A stretch of 64,000 nt of DNA from Xenopus tropicalis. Lineage: Eukaryota; Chordata; Amphibia; Anura; Pipidae. The position numbers and the translations under genes were made by a program. Positions 33,420-43,992 of this stretch are shown here, piece by piece. Location of the stretch: contig NC_030677.2 in NCBI RefSeq assembly GCF_000004195.4, forward strand, positions 195,204,372 to 195,268,371, read 5' to 3'. The notes under the pieces are model-generated. The model searched no databases. It was not told where the DNA came from and saw only the letters and a list, made by a program, of their open reading frames with translations. How positions within the stretch are numbered: position 1 is the stretch's first letter; the number at the start of each line of letters is the position of its first letter.

Positions 33420-34677
33420 CAGTGACAGCAGTTTTAGTTTATTTAGTTAATTTTATTATTTTAATACATTTAATTGATGTATTTAATTACATAAATTTTA
33501 ATTACTAGATCCCACATATTGACTGATCTGTTTCTGTTTCATTATTGTCTACTTTAGAACCACTAAATGTGCACTAAATTGGAAGCACACACAAGCACAA
33601 AGAAATAACAAGGGCCTATATTTAATAGTAAGGAGTCTGGAATATTATTCTCTTGCACTCTAAAAGTAAGTCAAATGGGCAGTAGAATACCATGACATAA
33701 AGAGGCAGGGCTAAAGGTACTGGCTAGAGATTTAAGACTAAATTAAGGCCATGGTTGGGCCAAATTGCTGCCATAATACTGACAGCTATTCTTTAAAGGT
33801 TTTTTTTTGCATGATATCACTTTGTTAACCAATTAAAGGAACATATTTTCAAACATTGCCTGGTGCCAGTTGTGTGAGTACAGACATCTCTAGAGGTTCC
33901 ATGAATTTAGAATAGTTTTGACACAAACAAACATTATCTCAACTAAAGAAGGCAGCTGCATGTAAGCAATAGGTATTGCCGGGAGGGAAATTCAATCTAC
34001 AAATAAAAATGCAATGGATATGAGCATGTTTATTGAGTTTTACGTCTTGTTAACTTCAGACTATAAAAATGACCCAATTATGTTGGGCAGATCCACTGAT
34101 TACTTGTTTATTTCTTTGGGTTTACCTTATTTCTTCCATTCGAAAAAAAAAGAGAGCGCAAGAGATGATTTATTTTAATAATGAAAAGAACTGGAGGGTG
34201 TAACATCCCCCAAATAAATCCAATTAACACAACAACAAGCAAAGCATTTCCCACATAATAGCCATTATCAGCCCAGAGGTCACAACAGAAGAACACTTCA
34301 AGCGAACAGCAAATCTCAAACAACCTTGGTGAGTGATATGTTGTTTTATTGTAATACGAACCATGCTGGTATTGTTAGTTATGGGTGCTGATGGATAAGA
34401 AAATTCTGGTGGTGTAATGTCTGTAGCTATCACTCATGCTATTAACACAACGGCAACGGCACAAACAAGCGATTTAAGGAAATAGCAATGGCGATACTAT
34501 CAGAAATCGCAAGACGGTCGCCATAGTAATTAACTGTGGGGGGGGGGGGGGGGATTTGAGATCTAAAAACACAAGTGAATATTATTTGCTTTTTTAAAGG
34601 TTGTTTCACAGTAATACAGTAATTTTGATTTTATATATATGCATATTTTGCAAGATTTTGGCAGATGTATTTAGTAT
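33420..34677. other. No gene; 16-base G run
   Basis: Featureless apart from an uninterrupted run of 16 G at 34538-34553. Overlapping minus-strand frames at 34108-34433 have no support. Confidence 0.45.
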
Positions 34678-34693
34678 AAAACCTCAGTAGCAA

Positions 34694-35341
34694 ACCTATT
34701 GAGCCGACTGTTCTCCTGTGAGGTTCCTCTGGATCCTTCCACAATGCTATTGGGGAAACCATTCCCAAAAATGCGCAACAGTGGCCAAGCACTAATTAAT
34801 CAGATACTTACTGCCACCCGATTAGCCATTGCAGCCAAATGGAAAACATCTACCGCACCCACTTTGAATAAGATAATTAACCGAGTAAACTCCAACAGGA
34901 AATTCGAATAGCGAATTGCCACCCTCCATAACAACATTCCCCAATACCTTAAAATTTGGGACATTTGGGAACTACATGGTCTGGCCACCTAACTCAATAA
35001 AGCTTCAAAGGGGACACATGCCTACCTTCCCTTTAGCCATAATCCTACACCATCTATTGGCCTTCCATATTTAACAACTTAACGGTTTACCCTGGTATTT
35101 CTTTTACGATTATGCACCCATTGTTTAATTATACTTATGACTATTGTTCCTTCTCTTTTCTATTCCCTTTCCTTTTTATTGAAAATATAGTACTGCTGTT
35201 GTCAAGATCAACCGTTGACAATATGACTTGATAGACCTATTGAATCTTGATAATGGTCATATGCCTCATTTTACACTGTACTGTATTTTTCACTTTCTTT
35301 TCTGTACAACTAAATAAAATATAAGTTACAAAAAAAAAAAA
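34694..35341 (+). mobile_element. 5'-truncated L1-like LINE with poly(A) and target duplication
   Basis: The 3' end of an L1/Tx1-type LINE: the tail of ORF2, then about 400 bp of 3' UTR with AATAAA and a poly(A) run of about 15. It is flanked by direct repeats of AAAACCTCAGTAGCAA at 34678-34693 and 35342-35357. These are the marks of target-primed reverse transcription with strong 5' truncation. The target repeats still match fully, so the insertion is fairly young. Confidence 0.9.
34696..34911 (+). pseudogene. C-terminal fragment of LINE ORF2
   Basis: About 71 codons remain, ending at the TAG of 34909-34911. The segment GQALINQILTATRLAIAAKW followed by TAPTLNKIINRVNS resembles the C-terminal region of L1/Tx1-type ORF2 proteins, where a conserved aromatic/basic stretch sits beyond the reverse transcriptase and cysteine-rich parts. 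Endonuclease and polymerase domains are absent because the insertion is 5'-truncated, so it cannot be functional. There is no true start codon; the first in-frame ATG (34699) is internal to the original ORF. Confidence 0.75.
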
Positions 35342-35357
35342 AAAACCTCAGTAGCAA

Positions 35358-35801
35358 GCTCTACCAACCACCAGCATAGACTTCACACAAACCCAGTTAT
35401 ATAACCAGTGTAATGGCCCCCATGGCCATGGGAATCACTACGCAGGCCTTCAGCCTTGACTATTAGTATTATAACTGGCCCTACTCCCATTCTTATCCAT
35501 TAATATAACACCTTACATTATACAACTGGAGAACAACAGTATATAGTGTATTCTTTAACATACTCAAATGCTCAGTCATATGAGAAATAAGCTGAGCCAA
35601 ATCTATAAGCAGCTGGCTTTATCCAGTATTCTCTGTCCTCCTACCATGACCACCTTCAATTCTAAGTTAACACATTGCGTGCCCAATATTTGTCATGCCG
35701 TGTCTTTTGCTTGTTTCCTGTCACATTATTTCTATGGCTACAGAAGAAATTAATGATGAAATTATTTTTAGGCCCCAGTAAAGTGTCTGTGTAATGAATG
35801 G
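35358..35801. other. No gene recognised
   Basis: No feature I can support between the LINE insertion and the hairpin at 35802. Confidence 0.4.
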
Positions 35802-35879
35802 AGGAGGACAATAAGATGCTACTCTACTAGAACACAGCATAGAATAGTACTAGTAGAGTAGCTACTTAAGAGTCCTCCT
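35802..35879. repeat. Short imperfect hairpin (about 29-bp stem, 20-base loop)
   Basis: The left arm AGGAGGACAATAAGATGCTA(CTCTACTAG) is complementary to CTAGTAGAGTAGCTACTTAA(GAGTCCTCCT), with a few mismatches around the middle. The size suits a pre-miRNA, but it equally suits the core of a small foldback MITE. Pairing seems to continue weakly outside the stem, which favours the MITE reading. Confidence 0.55.
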
Positions 35880-36250
35880 GCCGCCCACCTCCAGTGAACA
35901 CTATTTATAAAGCCTGCTTCAGTAAAAAATCATTAAATGCACCTTAAATAATAAAAATGCCCCTTGACAATGACATTAATTGCAACAAGTGCTATTCTTA
36001 TTGATCCTGAAAGAATGTATAAGAGCCGGTAAAGTCAAGGAAGATGTTCCTCACTTCTTTATTTACTGAGTGTTCCAAGATACAGGATGTATAGGTAGTA
36101 CTTAAAGGGAAACTATACCCCCCAACAATGTAGGTCTTTATAAAATTATATTGCATAAACAGCTCATCTAAATAAACTATTTTCATAAAAATATAATTTT
36201 TAGTAGCATGTGCTATTCCTGGGTAATCCTAAATAGAAAATTGCCATTTT

Positions 36251-37288
36251 TTTTTAAAGATTTTCTTTATTGATTTTATGCAGAGGAGAAAATGAAGTAA
36301 GTGGTAAAAAATGGAATAGAAAACGGAGAAAGAGATGAGCGGTGATGGACGTTCCTACTTCACTGGTATATCATAGCCTAATATTATAGGGCTACATCTA
36401 TGATTCCAACTTCGGCTGTATTAATGCACTGCTTATTTGTAGGTTGGCCAACCAGCGGTTCCATATTTTCTCAAACTTGTGAAGCCCTCTTTTGCTACTG
36501 CATGAGATCTAGCATGCATTCACTTGCGTGTGGCGCTACAGGAGCCCTGTGCCTCCACTATATGGAAGGGCAGGTACACTGATAAATGGCGTGCCTCCAC
36601 CCAGGGTCAGGACAGGTTGGACTGCGGTACCCCTCCCTGGGAAACTTCTCTGATCCACAACACACAAACACAGGAAAGGTTGATGGATTTATTGGCAGAC
36701 GCTATACCTTTAAATTAGCAGAGATAAATACAGCCTGCCAGCCAGGGGCAACCTCACTCACATAACATACAGTAGGTGGTACTTTCTGAACTGCTGAGGG
36801 GAATCACCCACTTATGTGGCAAGTGCTTCAGAGTCTTAAGAACTCCCTTTGGCTTTCCGTGCCCTGAGAAGAGCACGCTTTGCTCTTCAGAGCCCTGTAC
36901 AGTACCCCCTTTCCTTCCGCACCCTAAGAGAGCGTGCTTTCTGCCACTGGGGGGGTTCCCAATTACTTTCTTATACAGAGCACTGTGTGAGCTCCCAACA
37001 CCTTGCTTGTCTATCTGCTTCCTTGTTCCCAGCAGCCCCTTCTTCTCTCACTTCCTTCCTGTCAGCTCACACAAGGGATGGGGGCTCCTCCTCCTTGCAC
37101 AGTAACAACACAGAGGAGAGACAAGTATACACAGCTCCCCTACACTTGGCAGGACATCCTCGTGCCAAGTAATTTAGTTTCTGCCGTGGAAGTGTATCAT
37201 CAATAAGTTTGTTCCAAAATCCCAGGTAGTAGGACTTTCCAGGCCAATAGAATAGCCTATTGGGCATAGTGAAGGAGTTGTTGTAGGC
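36251..37288 (-). mobile_element. L1-like LINE 3' end inserted in the T2 MITE, itself split by an LTR
   Basis: Direct repeats AGAAAATTGCCATTTT (36235-36250) and AGAAAATTGACATTTT (37289-37304) bracket the insertion. Read on the minus strand it holds the end of a LINE ORF2, with LIDDTLPRQKLNYLARG before the LTR and FEKIWNRWLANL after it. A TAG stop lies at 36398-36400, then a 3' UTR, AATAAA and a short A tail at 36251-36255. Removing the LTR and one CAAG copy leaves the reading frame continuous across the junction. Only about 370 bp of LINE is present. It is a dead 5'-truncated copy. Confidence 0.85.
36480..37144 (-). mobile_element. Solo LTR (665 bp), 4-bp target duplication
   Basis: On the plus strand it runs from TGAAGCCCTC to CTCCCCTACA, so it is TG..CA on both strands. 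CTTG flanks it on each side (36476-36479 and 37145-37148). Polarity is minus: AATAAA lies at about 36688 (CTGCCAATAAATCC) and a CTGTATAAGAAAG TATA-like motif lies upstream. No internal coding region remains, so it arose by LTR-LTR recombination or is a lone LTR. Family (Gypsy or ERV type) not determined. Confidence 0.82.
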
Positions 37289-37621
37289 AGAAAATTGACA
37301 TTTTAAGAATTTAGGGCCACCCCCTGGGATCATAAGACTCACTTACATGTTAGGTCACATCAACCAATGAATGGACAGAGTTCTGCCTTTTGCTCCCACA
37401 CTACTTCCTGTTACAGTTAGAGCTGCATTGTTTCCTGTCAGCTGATCTCTGAGGGAGCACACAGCCCATCACTAAATGGCGGCTCAAGGGAAAGGATGTT
37501 AAAGGACAATATTTACTGATATATATATTCCAGTTTGGTGAGATTCTTTAATAGGTCACTTAATATGATATAAACTATCTGTTGGTTAAGTATTCATTCT
37601 GGGGGTATAGTTTTCCTTTAA

Positions 37622-38926
37622 AAGATATATAGAAACGCATTCTGAGTGTGCTCATTGCCATTCTCTTCCAGTCACTTCAGAGGTTTTAGTTCCCTACTTT
37701 TCCTTCTGCTTTATGGCAATGCATGAACACAAGGCTTCCTAAAATCTACACAGGGAATGAATTGTTTTTAATGAAAATGATCCTATTGCTGACTTTGAGG
37801 CGCAGTGCCAACTGTTTGCGCCCTTTCTCTATTTTTGTCTGGTTTCCAACACATTCTTTGTACTTCATCTCAATTAATATAATAAAAGGTCTAAGCATCG
37901 TGACCCTCCGAATGTAGCAGGAAACAAATGTCACTACTGTAAAACCTGCTTGGTACCCCTTTAATAAATCTAAATGAAAAAATGAACTGTTCTGGAAACT
38001 AAAGGCTCAGGCAATGGGTTTTAATGTAAGAGTTTCTATATTTAGAAAAACTTATTTTGACTGTTTTGGATCACTTTAGACTATTGACTATGCCATTATA
38101 AAAAAAAAAGCAAAGGGATTTTTCGCTGATTTCGTTCAATATTAGCAATTTCAATTTCTCTTTTTAAAATAACAAAATATAAGATTAAACTGAGGAATTG
38201 CAGTCTTTATGGATGTATTTTATACTGCACAATTAGCATACGTATGGACTAAAAATATATTCTTATTATTTTTAAACCAACCCCTTTGTTTATAAAGAAA
38301 GACAGAACCAAGGAAACAATTGCAAAGAATGATTCGTCAAAGCACTGAATGGAAACACTATTATATCTGCAGATCTTCTGTATCCAAGACTTTGTTTTTA
38401 TTAAACTGTTTAAGAAAAGCTTTAACCAAACATGAATGAAATAGATGCATAAAGAATGGTTGGCCGGGCGACCAGGTTTAAGAAAACAGTATAATTATTA
38501 TTTAAAGCTAAAGCTAATTAAAGCCTACTTTACCAGCTTTTTATTAAATCTCGTTATTGTAAAGCTTATTATCTGCTAATGTAATTCAAACGCCCAGAGC
38601 CACTGATTCTAAAAGATGCATTGGCAATATATGGAGACCTGTATTGCTTGGGGCCCACGTATTGATAATGGAAAAGTTGCCACAGGGGGTCATCATCTTC
38701 GATTCTGTTAAAAGTGTCAGTGACACTGCACATGCTCAGCGGGCTCTGGGCAGCTGTTGAGAAGCTGAGCTTAGGGGTTGTGGCAAATTGTCAAGTACAA
38801 AATGAGGTTTGTCTGTCATATAAGCTGATGCTACAGGGCTGATTATAACATTTTGATGATAATTGCACTGGTTTCAAAGCTGTCATGTACTAATAATCTG
38901 TATTATTTACTAATCAGCCTTATATT
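37622..38926. other. No gene recognised
   Basis: AT-rich sequence with no repeat or exon I can support. Confidence 0.45.
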
Positions 38927-39358
38927 GTGACATTTATATTGTATATATACAGTATATAGTGAGTGGGCCCCTAAGCTCAGGTTATACTGTGACATTTATA
39001 TTGTATATATACAGTATATAGTGAGTGGGCCTCTAAGCTCAGGTTATACTGTGCCATTTATATTGTATATTTACAGTATATAGTGAGTGGGTCCCTAAGC
39101 TCAGGTTATACTGTGACATTTATATTGTATATATACAGTATATTGTGAGTCGGTCCCTAAGCTCAGGTTATACTGTGCCATTTATATTGTATATATACAG
39201 TATATAGTGAGTGGGCCCCTAAGCTCAGGTTATACTGTGACATTTATATTGTATATATACAGTATATAGTGAGTGGGCCCCTAAGCTCAGGTTATACTGT
39301 GACATTTATATTGTATATATACAGTATATAGTGAGTAGGTCCCTAAGCTCAGGTAAGT
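38927..39358. repeat. 62-bp tandem array, seven copies
   Basis: Units begin GTGACATTTATATTGTATAT (or GTGCCA) at 38927, 38989, 39051, 39113, 39175, 39237 and 39299, exactly 62 bp apart. Each contains TATATACAGTATATA, a near palindrome, and ends CCCTAAGCTCAGG. Variants GTGACA and GTGCCA are interspersed. Confidence 0.95.
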
Positions 39359-41035
39359 GACAGCAGCACAGAGCATGGGCAGGGAATCAGCAGAAAAGAA
39401 GATGGGGGGCTACTGGGGCATCTTTGGGGGCACAGATCTCCATTGCCAAAGGGCTGTGGATGCCTTGGGCTGGTGCAGAACACCAAAACATAATGTAGAA
39501 AATTACAGCTGTGTCTTTAGTTAAGCTTTAGTTCTCATTAGATTTCCAGATTATGTATTTATGTTTTTATTACAAGCAGTCCCTCAGTCAGAGCACAGTG
39601 GCCATACTGGTATCAGGTTTGCCAGATACTATTGTATGGAATGGGGCTGACACGCTGGCATCCAGTTAACAGATCTGCCACTGTCCTACAGTCATACACT
39701 ACTCAGTTAAGCGTATCACTTTGCTTAAGATGGTTTCATTCTTGTGCCAGCCTTGATAACTATGAAGTGAACTGTCCTGTGGTCCCTGTATTTCAGTTCT
39801 TAATGATATTACCTAACAACCCATAGCGAAGGAAACACTAAAAATTCATAAACAGTACAACAGTTAGGCTTGTCTGCTATATCATGCATTGTGGATATGA
39901 AATACATCTGCTTATTACCAGGGAATCATAAGTGATAATACAAATCCTTATATACCTTGTATATTTGTGTTTATTCCTGTGCTGCCATACTTACTGCGCT
40001 GATAAGTGACTATAACAGCCTCGGACTAACGAAACCCTGTCCTACTGAAGCCACTTTGTCGGGAACAATGGTAGAACGCTTGTTTTTATCGAGCAATACC
40101 TTTTGAACTGACAACCTTTGAAGCATGAAACAACCTTTGTTGTACTCAACAGGAAAACCCCTGCACCATTTCCTAAATCTGTAACAGGTCAGTACAATAT
40201 CCCTTTTACCCACTAGCAGCTCTATTGAAGGCCAAGTGAAGCATCCCCAGAGCAGAGGGATTAGTACACTGGCCTGATGTATGTGCCAATTGCACTTGTA
40301 TGATTCATCCCTCTTATTTACAAAAATCAATAGTTGCCAGGTACATTTCTATAGTATCACTTTACTACAAAAATATCCTGAACGTGGTTATTTGTTCTGC
40401 GGGGATCAAAGTATCAAAGTAGATTTAAAGTAGAGCTAAAGGATTTCAGAAGCCTTAACAACAAGAGCTTTTATAAACTTTCCCAGTGAGGTGTTATTGA
40501 TCCTAAAGTAGACGATGGCCTCCCACTTCCCCCTGCTTTAGCTGTGCAAGGATTTCCTCGCTTATCAGGAGATGCTGACTGATACAGGGATAAAAAACAG
40601 CATGCTATTAAACCCAGCTGACAATTTCCCCATGTTCATTAGAAACAAATATTCCCCAAGTGCAAGTGTATAATATTCTGGCCAGTCTACAAACACATAT
40701 ACAGTCACAAATAAATCATTGTAGGAAGAAACAGGACTGGCTTACTTAGGTTTTTTGAGCATTTAGGAGCCCGAAAGTGTAAAGGGCCATTAGACAAATA
40801 TGCAGTTTCAGTATGTTTGTGCAACTAGATTCCTTCTTGGGAGTAAAATATTTTTCTGTTGGGTTCCGTATAGTCTACTTATGCCACTGGAATTCTGGGT
40901 TTGATTGATGGTGACATAGCCTGCAGTCTTGGGCTTCTAATTAAAATCGTGGATTCTAAGATTTCCCAACATTTTGGTTGCTCCAACTCCAGCTCCAATT
41001 TCAGCTCAAACTCCAGCAAGAGTGAAAAGAAAGGC
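39359..41035. other. No gene recognised
   Basis: The 106-codon minus frame at 40010-40330 has no splice or family support. Otherwise featureless. Confidence 0.4.
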
Positions 41036-41369
41036 TAAAGCTGGCCATACACGCACCGATAATATTGTACGAAACCTCGTTTCGTACGATATTCGGTGAG
41101 TGTATGGTATGTCGGCGAGTCGACCGATATCACAGGAGGCTGCTGATATCGGCCGACTCGCCGATCGGACCAGTTGGAAAATTTTGTTCGGCGCCTGAGC
41201 AAAATCTCCCTTCAGCGCTGAATCGGCAGAAGGAGGTAGAAATCCTATTGTTTCTACCTCCTTACCTGCCGATTCAGCCCTGAATGGTGTGTGGCACATC
41301 TGATGATGTTTCGTGCGACCGATGGTCGCACAAAACATCGTCAGATCGCCACGTGTATGGCCAGCTTAA
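41036..41369. mobile_element. GGTGGCCATACAC-type multi-hairpin MITE
   Basis: The ends TAAAGCTGGCCATACACG and CGTGTATGGCCAGCTTA are inverted. Four palindromes follow one another inside: 41056-41098 (GTACGAAACC..GGTTTCGTAC type), 41114-41164 (CGGCGAGTCG and CGACTCGCCG), 41218-41277 (CTGAATCGGCAG..CTGCCGATTCAG type), and 41300-41342 (GATGTTT..GTGCGACC and its partner). Sister of 21311-21599. Confidence 0.9.
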
Positions 41370-41602
41370 CATACTGCTATGTGTCCTATAAGACACGTTT
41401 TACTTATCTTCAGTGTTTATCTAGAATCTGTCTTTAAATGGCAATGAAACATGGCAAAACGATGGCTGCCATCCTTCTTGAGAGAATGTATTTCCCTACA
41501 CACAACCACTTCCCAATCTGTGAAATGGGAAACACACTGTCTGTATAACCTCATAAAAAGAGGATTTTTTTTAAATAAGCATTGCTAATTAGCGTAGCAT
41601 TG

Positions 41603-42349
41603 TACAGGTATCGGATCCCTTATCCGGAAACCCATTATCCAGAAAGCTCTGAATTACGGAAAGCCTGTCTCCCATATTTAATCAAATAATTCAGAATTTT
41701 AAAACTGATTTCCTTTTTCTCTGTAATAATAAAACAGTACCTGTACTTGATCCCAACTAAGATATAATTACCCCTTATTGGGGGCAGAACAGCCCTATTG
41801 GGTTTATTTAATGGTTAAATGATTCCCTTTTCTCTGTAATAATAAAACAGTACCTGCACTTGATCCCAACTAAGATATAATTACCCCTTATTGGGGGCAG
41901 AACAGCCCTATTGGGTTTATTCCATGGTTAAATGATTCCCTTTTCTCTGTAATAATAAAACAGTACCTGTACTTGATCCCAACTAAGATATAATTACCCC
42001 TTATTGGGGGCAGAAAAATCCTATTGGGTTTATTTAATGGTTAAATGATTCCCTTTTCTCTGTAATAATAAAACAGTACCTGTACTTGATCCCAACTAAG
42101 ATATAATTACCCCTTATTGGGGGCAGAACAGTCCTATTGGGTTTATTTCATGGTTAAATGATTCCATTTTCTCTGTAATAATAAAACAACACCATGTAAT
42201 TGATCCCAACTAAGATATACTGTAAATAATCCTTATTGGGTGCAAAACAATCCTATTGGTTTAATTAATGGTCTATAGATTTTTTAGTAGACTTAAGGTA
42301 AGGAGATCCAAATCACAGAAAGACCCCTTCTCAGATCCTATACCTGTAC
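41603..42349 (+). mobile_element. CAGGTATGG-type MITE carrying five 113-bp units
   Basis: The left end TACAGGTATCGGATCCCTTA and the worn right end AGATCCTATACCTGTA are inverted. Unit markers fall at 41723, 41836, 41949, 42062 and 42175, 113 bp apart. The last unit is the divergent AATCCTTATTGGGTGCAAAA form, as in the array at 18395. Confidence 0.92.
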
Positions 42350-42419
42350 CTGGTTTCTGTATAATAGATCCCATACCTTAGGACTGGACTTACTCATCGG
42401 GCAGAATATGGATAGAGCT

Positions 42420-42615
42420 AGGGTTGCCACCCAACCAGATTTGAACTAGACAGAAATCCGCCAGTTGCATCTAAGTGACAAAATAATCCATTACTTTAAC
42501 CCCAACAGCATCATGCCCCCCCCCCCCCCCCCAGCATCACTACTACACCCCTGAACCCCTCAGCCCTGCCCCCTCATTTGTCTGGGTTTAGTCGCTGGCA
42601 TAGGTGGCAACCCTG
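42420..42615. mobile_element. Small element with GGGTTGCCACC ends and a 17-base C run
   Basis: It begins AGGGTTGCCACCCAACCAG and ends with the inverted TAGGTGGCAACCCTG. A run of 17 C lies at 42516-42532. There is no clear target duplication, so the superfamily is undetermined. Related fragments are suspected at 23127-23175 and 16560-16650. Confidence 0.6.
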
Positions 42616-43502
42616 AACAAGTACTAACTTCTACACTTCACACAGAGCAAAGTAAAGAGGCTTCAGCCTAAAATGTGTATGAAATGAACTTGTTTAGAGA
42701 AAAGTGTAAGAGAAGAATCCGGTGCCTGGGAATATAAATATTATTATATACAAAAGCTCAACAGTTGTCAAGTTCAGGTTCTATATTACCATAATTCCTG
42801 TTTTGTACAAAAACACACTGTAAAAAGGAGAGCTTTCTGAATAAAATTGTGGTCTAGGGGATGCTTTATTCAACATTTATTTAACAGTTATTACTATTGG
42901 TAGTTTACTGATGTTGCTGCCTACAGAGAAAGTGCCCTTTAGTCTATACAGGTTAAATGTGGCACATCAAGGGAAAACAAATGTAAAATAATTGGCTTTT
43001 AAGCCGCTTTTCTTATAGAAATGTCAAACCCATTGTTATAACCACCTAGAAAAGCTTTACATATATTATCCTTTCCTTCCTCTAAACTCACACTCGAGAA
43101 TTTTTCTACTCCTCTAAGCCAGTGGTTGTTGGACTTATTTATTTCAAGTGCCACTTGAAGATCCATCTTTTGGTCATGGCCCCTCCAGGTGCATTACAAG
43201 GTTAGAGATATGGGGAAAACATTACCATATAAGCCCTTTAGCTATAGATCCAAATATATATATATATATATATACATTTAAGGTAAACCACTCACCCTGG
43301 GAATAACAACTGTGTTTTCCAAGTAGCGCCCCAACACTACCTGCATATATGTCCCATACCACATATCCATCCGCAGAGATTAATTCCTTATAGAATTACC
43401 ACTTGCTCTATTTTTCAACATTCTCTGAAGACTACAAACCTCTTTAGCAAATTAATTTCTCCATTACTTCACACAGTTTCTACATGAAGGAGATCATGCC
43501 AT
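42616..43502. other. No gene; (TA)n tract
   Basis: A (TA)n microsatellite lies at about 43253-43274. Otherwise nothing supportable. Confidence 0.45.
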
Positions 43503-43766
43503 GCCAAACTATACCCCCAGAATGAATACTTAACCAACAGATAGTTTATATCATATTAAGTGGCCTATTAAAGAATCTTACCAAACTACAATATATATAT
43601 ATATATATCAGTAAATAATTTCCATGTTTTTTTCCTTGAGCTGCCATTTTGTGATGGGCTGTGATCACCTGACAAGAAATAAGGCAGCTCTGACTGTAAC
43701 AAGAAGTAGTGTGGGAGCAAAAGGAAGAACTCTGTCCATTAATTGGCTGATGTGACCTAGCATGTA
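43503..43766 (-). mobile_element. Partial T2-type TTAA MITE
   Basis: AAACTATACCCCCAGAATGA..GGCTGATGTGACCTAGCATG is the reverse complement of the right half of the element at 36102-37621. The terminal TTAAAGGG and the other half are gone. A (TA)n tract at about 43590-43609 lies inside. Confidence 0.85.
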
Positions 43767-43924
43767 TGTGTGCCATGGTTTGTTTGAGTGCACCATGATT
43801 GCACCATCATTCTGAATGGGGGAAGCAAGACTATAAGAGCAGGAGTAATGGACTGACAGTTAGCCATTACTATGTTATGGAACAGCATTACCTAAAAAGA
43901 CAAATACCATCTTCTTTGATATCC

Positions 43925-43992
43925 TTAAACACATCATGGACGTACGTCTTTTTTCAACCCAACTTACTATGTTACTATGTTACTATGATGAC
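43925..43992 (+). mobile_element. Retroelement 3' tail with (TTACTATG)n
   Basis: GGACGTACGTCTTTTTTCAA followed by CCCAACTTACTATG and three ACTATGTT-type 8-mers. This ending is very common in frog genomic DNA and looks like the simple-repeat tail of a non-LTR element. Only a short piece can be recognised and the 5' limit is uncertain. Confidence 0.5.

Larger units (their letters stand above)
36102..37621. mobile_element. TTAA-target MITE (T2-like) split by a LINE and an LTR
   Basis: The outer ends TTAAAGGGAAACTATACCCC and GGGGGTATAGTTTTCCTTTAA are inverted and start at TTAA, the well-known T2-type terminus of frogs. The element proper is only about 480 bp (36102-36250 and 37289-37621). The rest is nested insertion. 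A partial copy in opposite orientation lies at 43503-43766. Confidence 0.92.

Noticed and set aside
34538..34553. Long G and C homopolymers (also 42516-42532 and 59792-59807)
   Set aside because: Ordinary homopolymer tracts. Their exact length is unreliable in assemblies and there is no G-quadruplex-type spacing of several runs.
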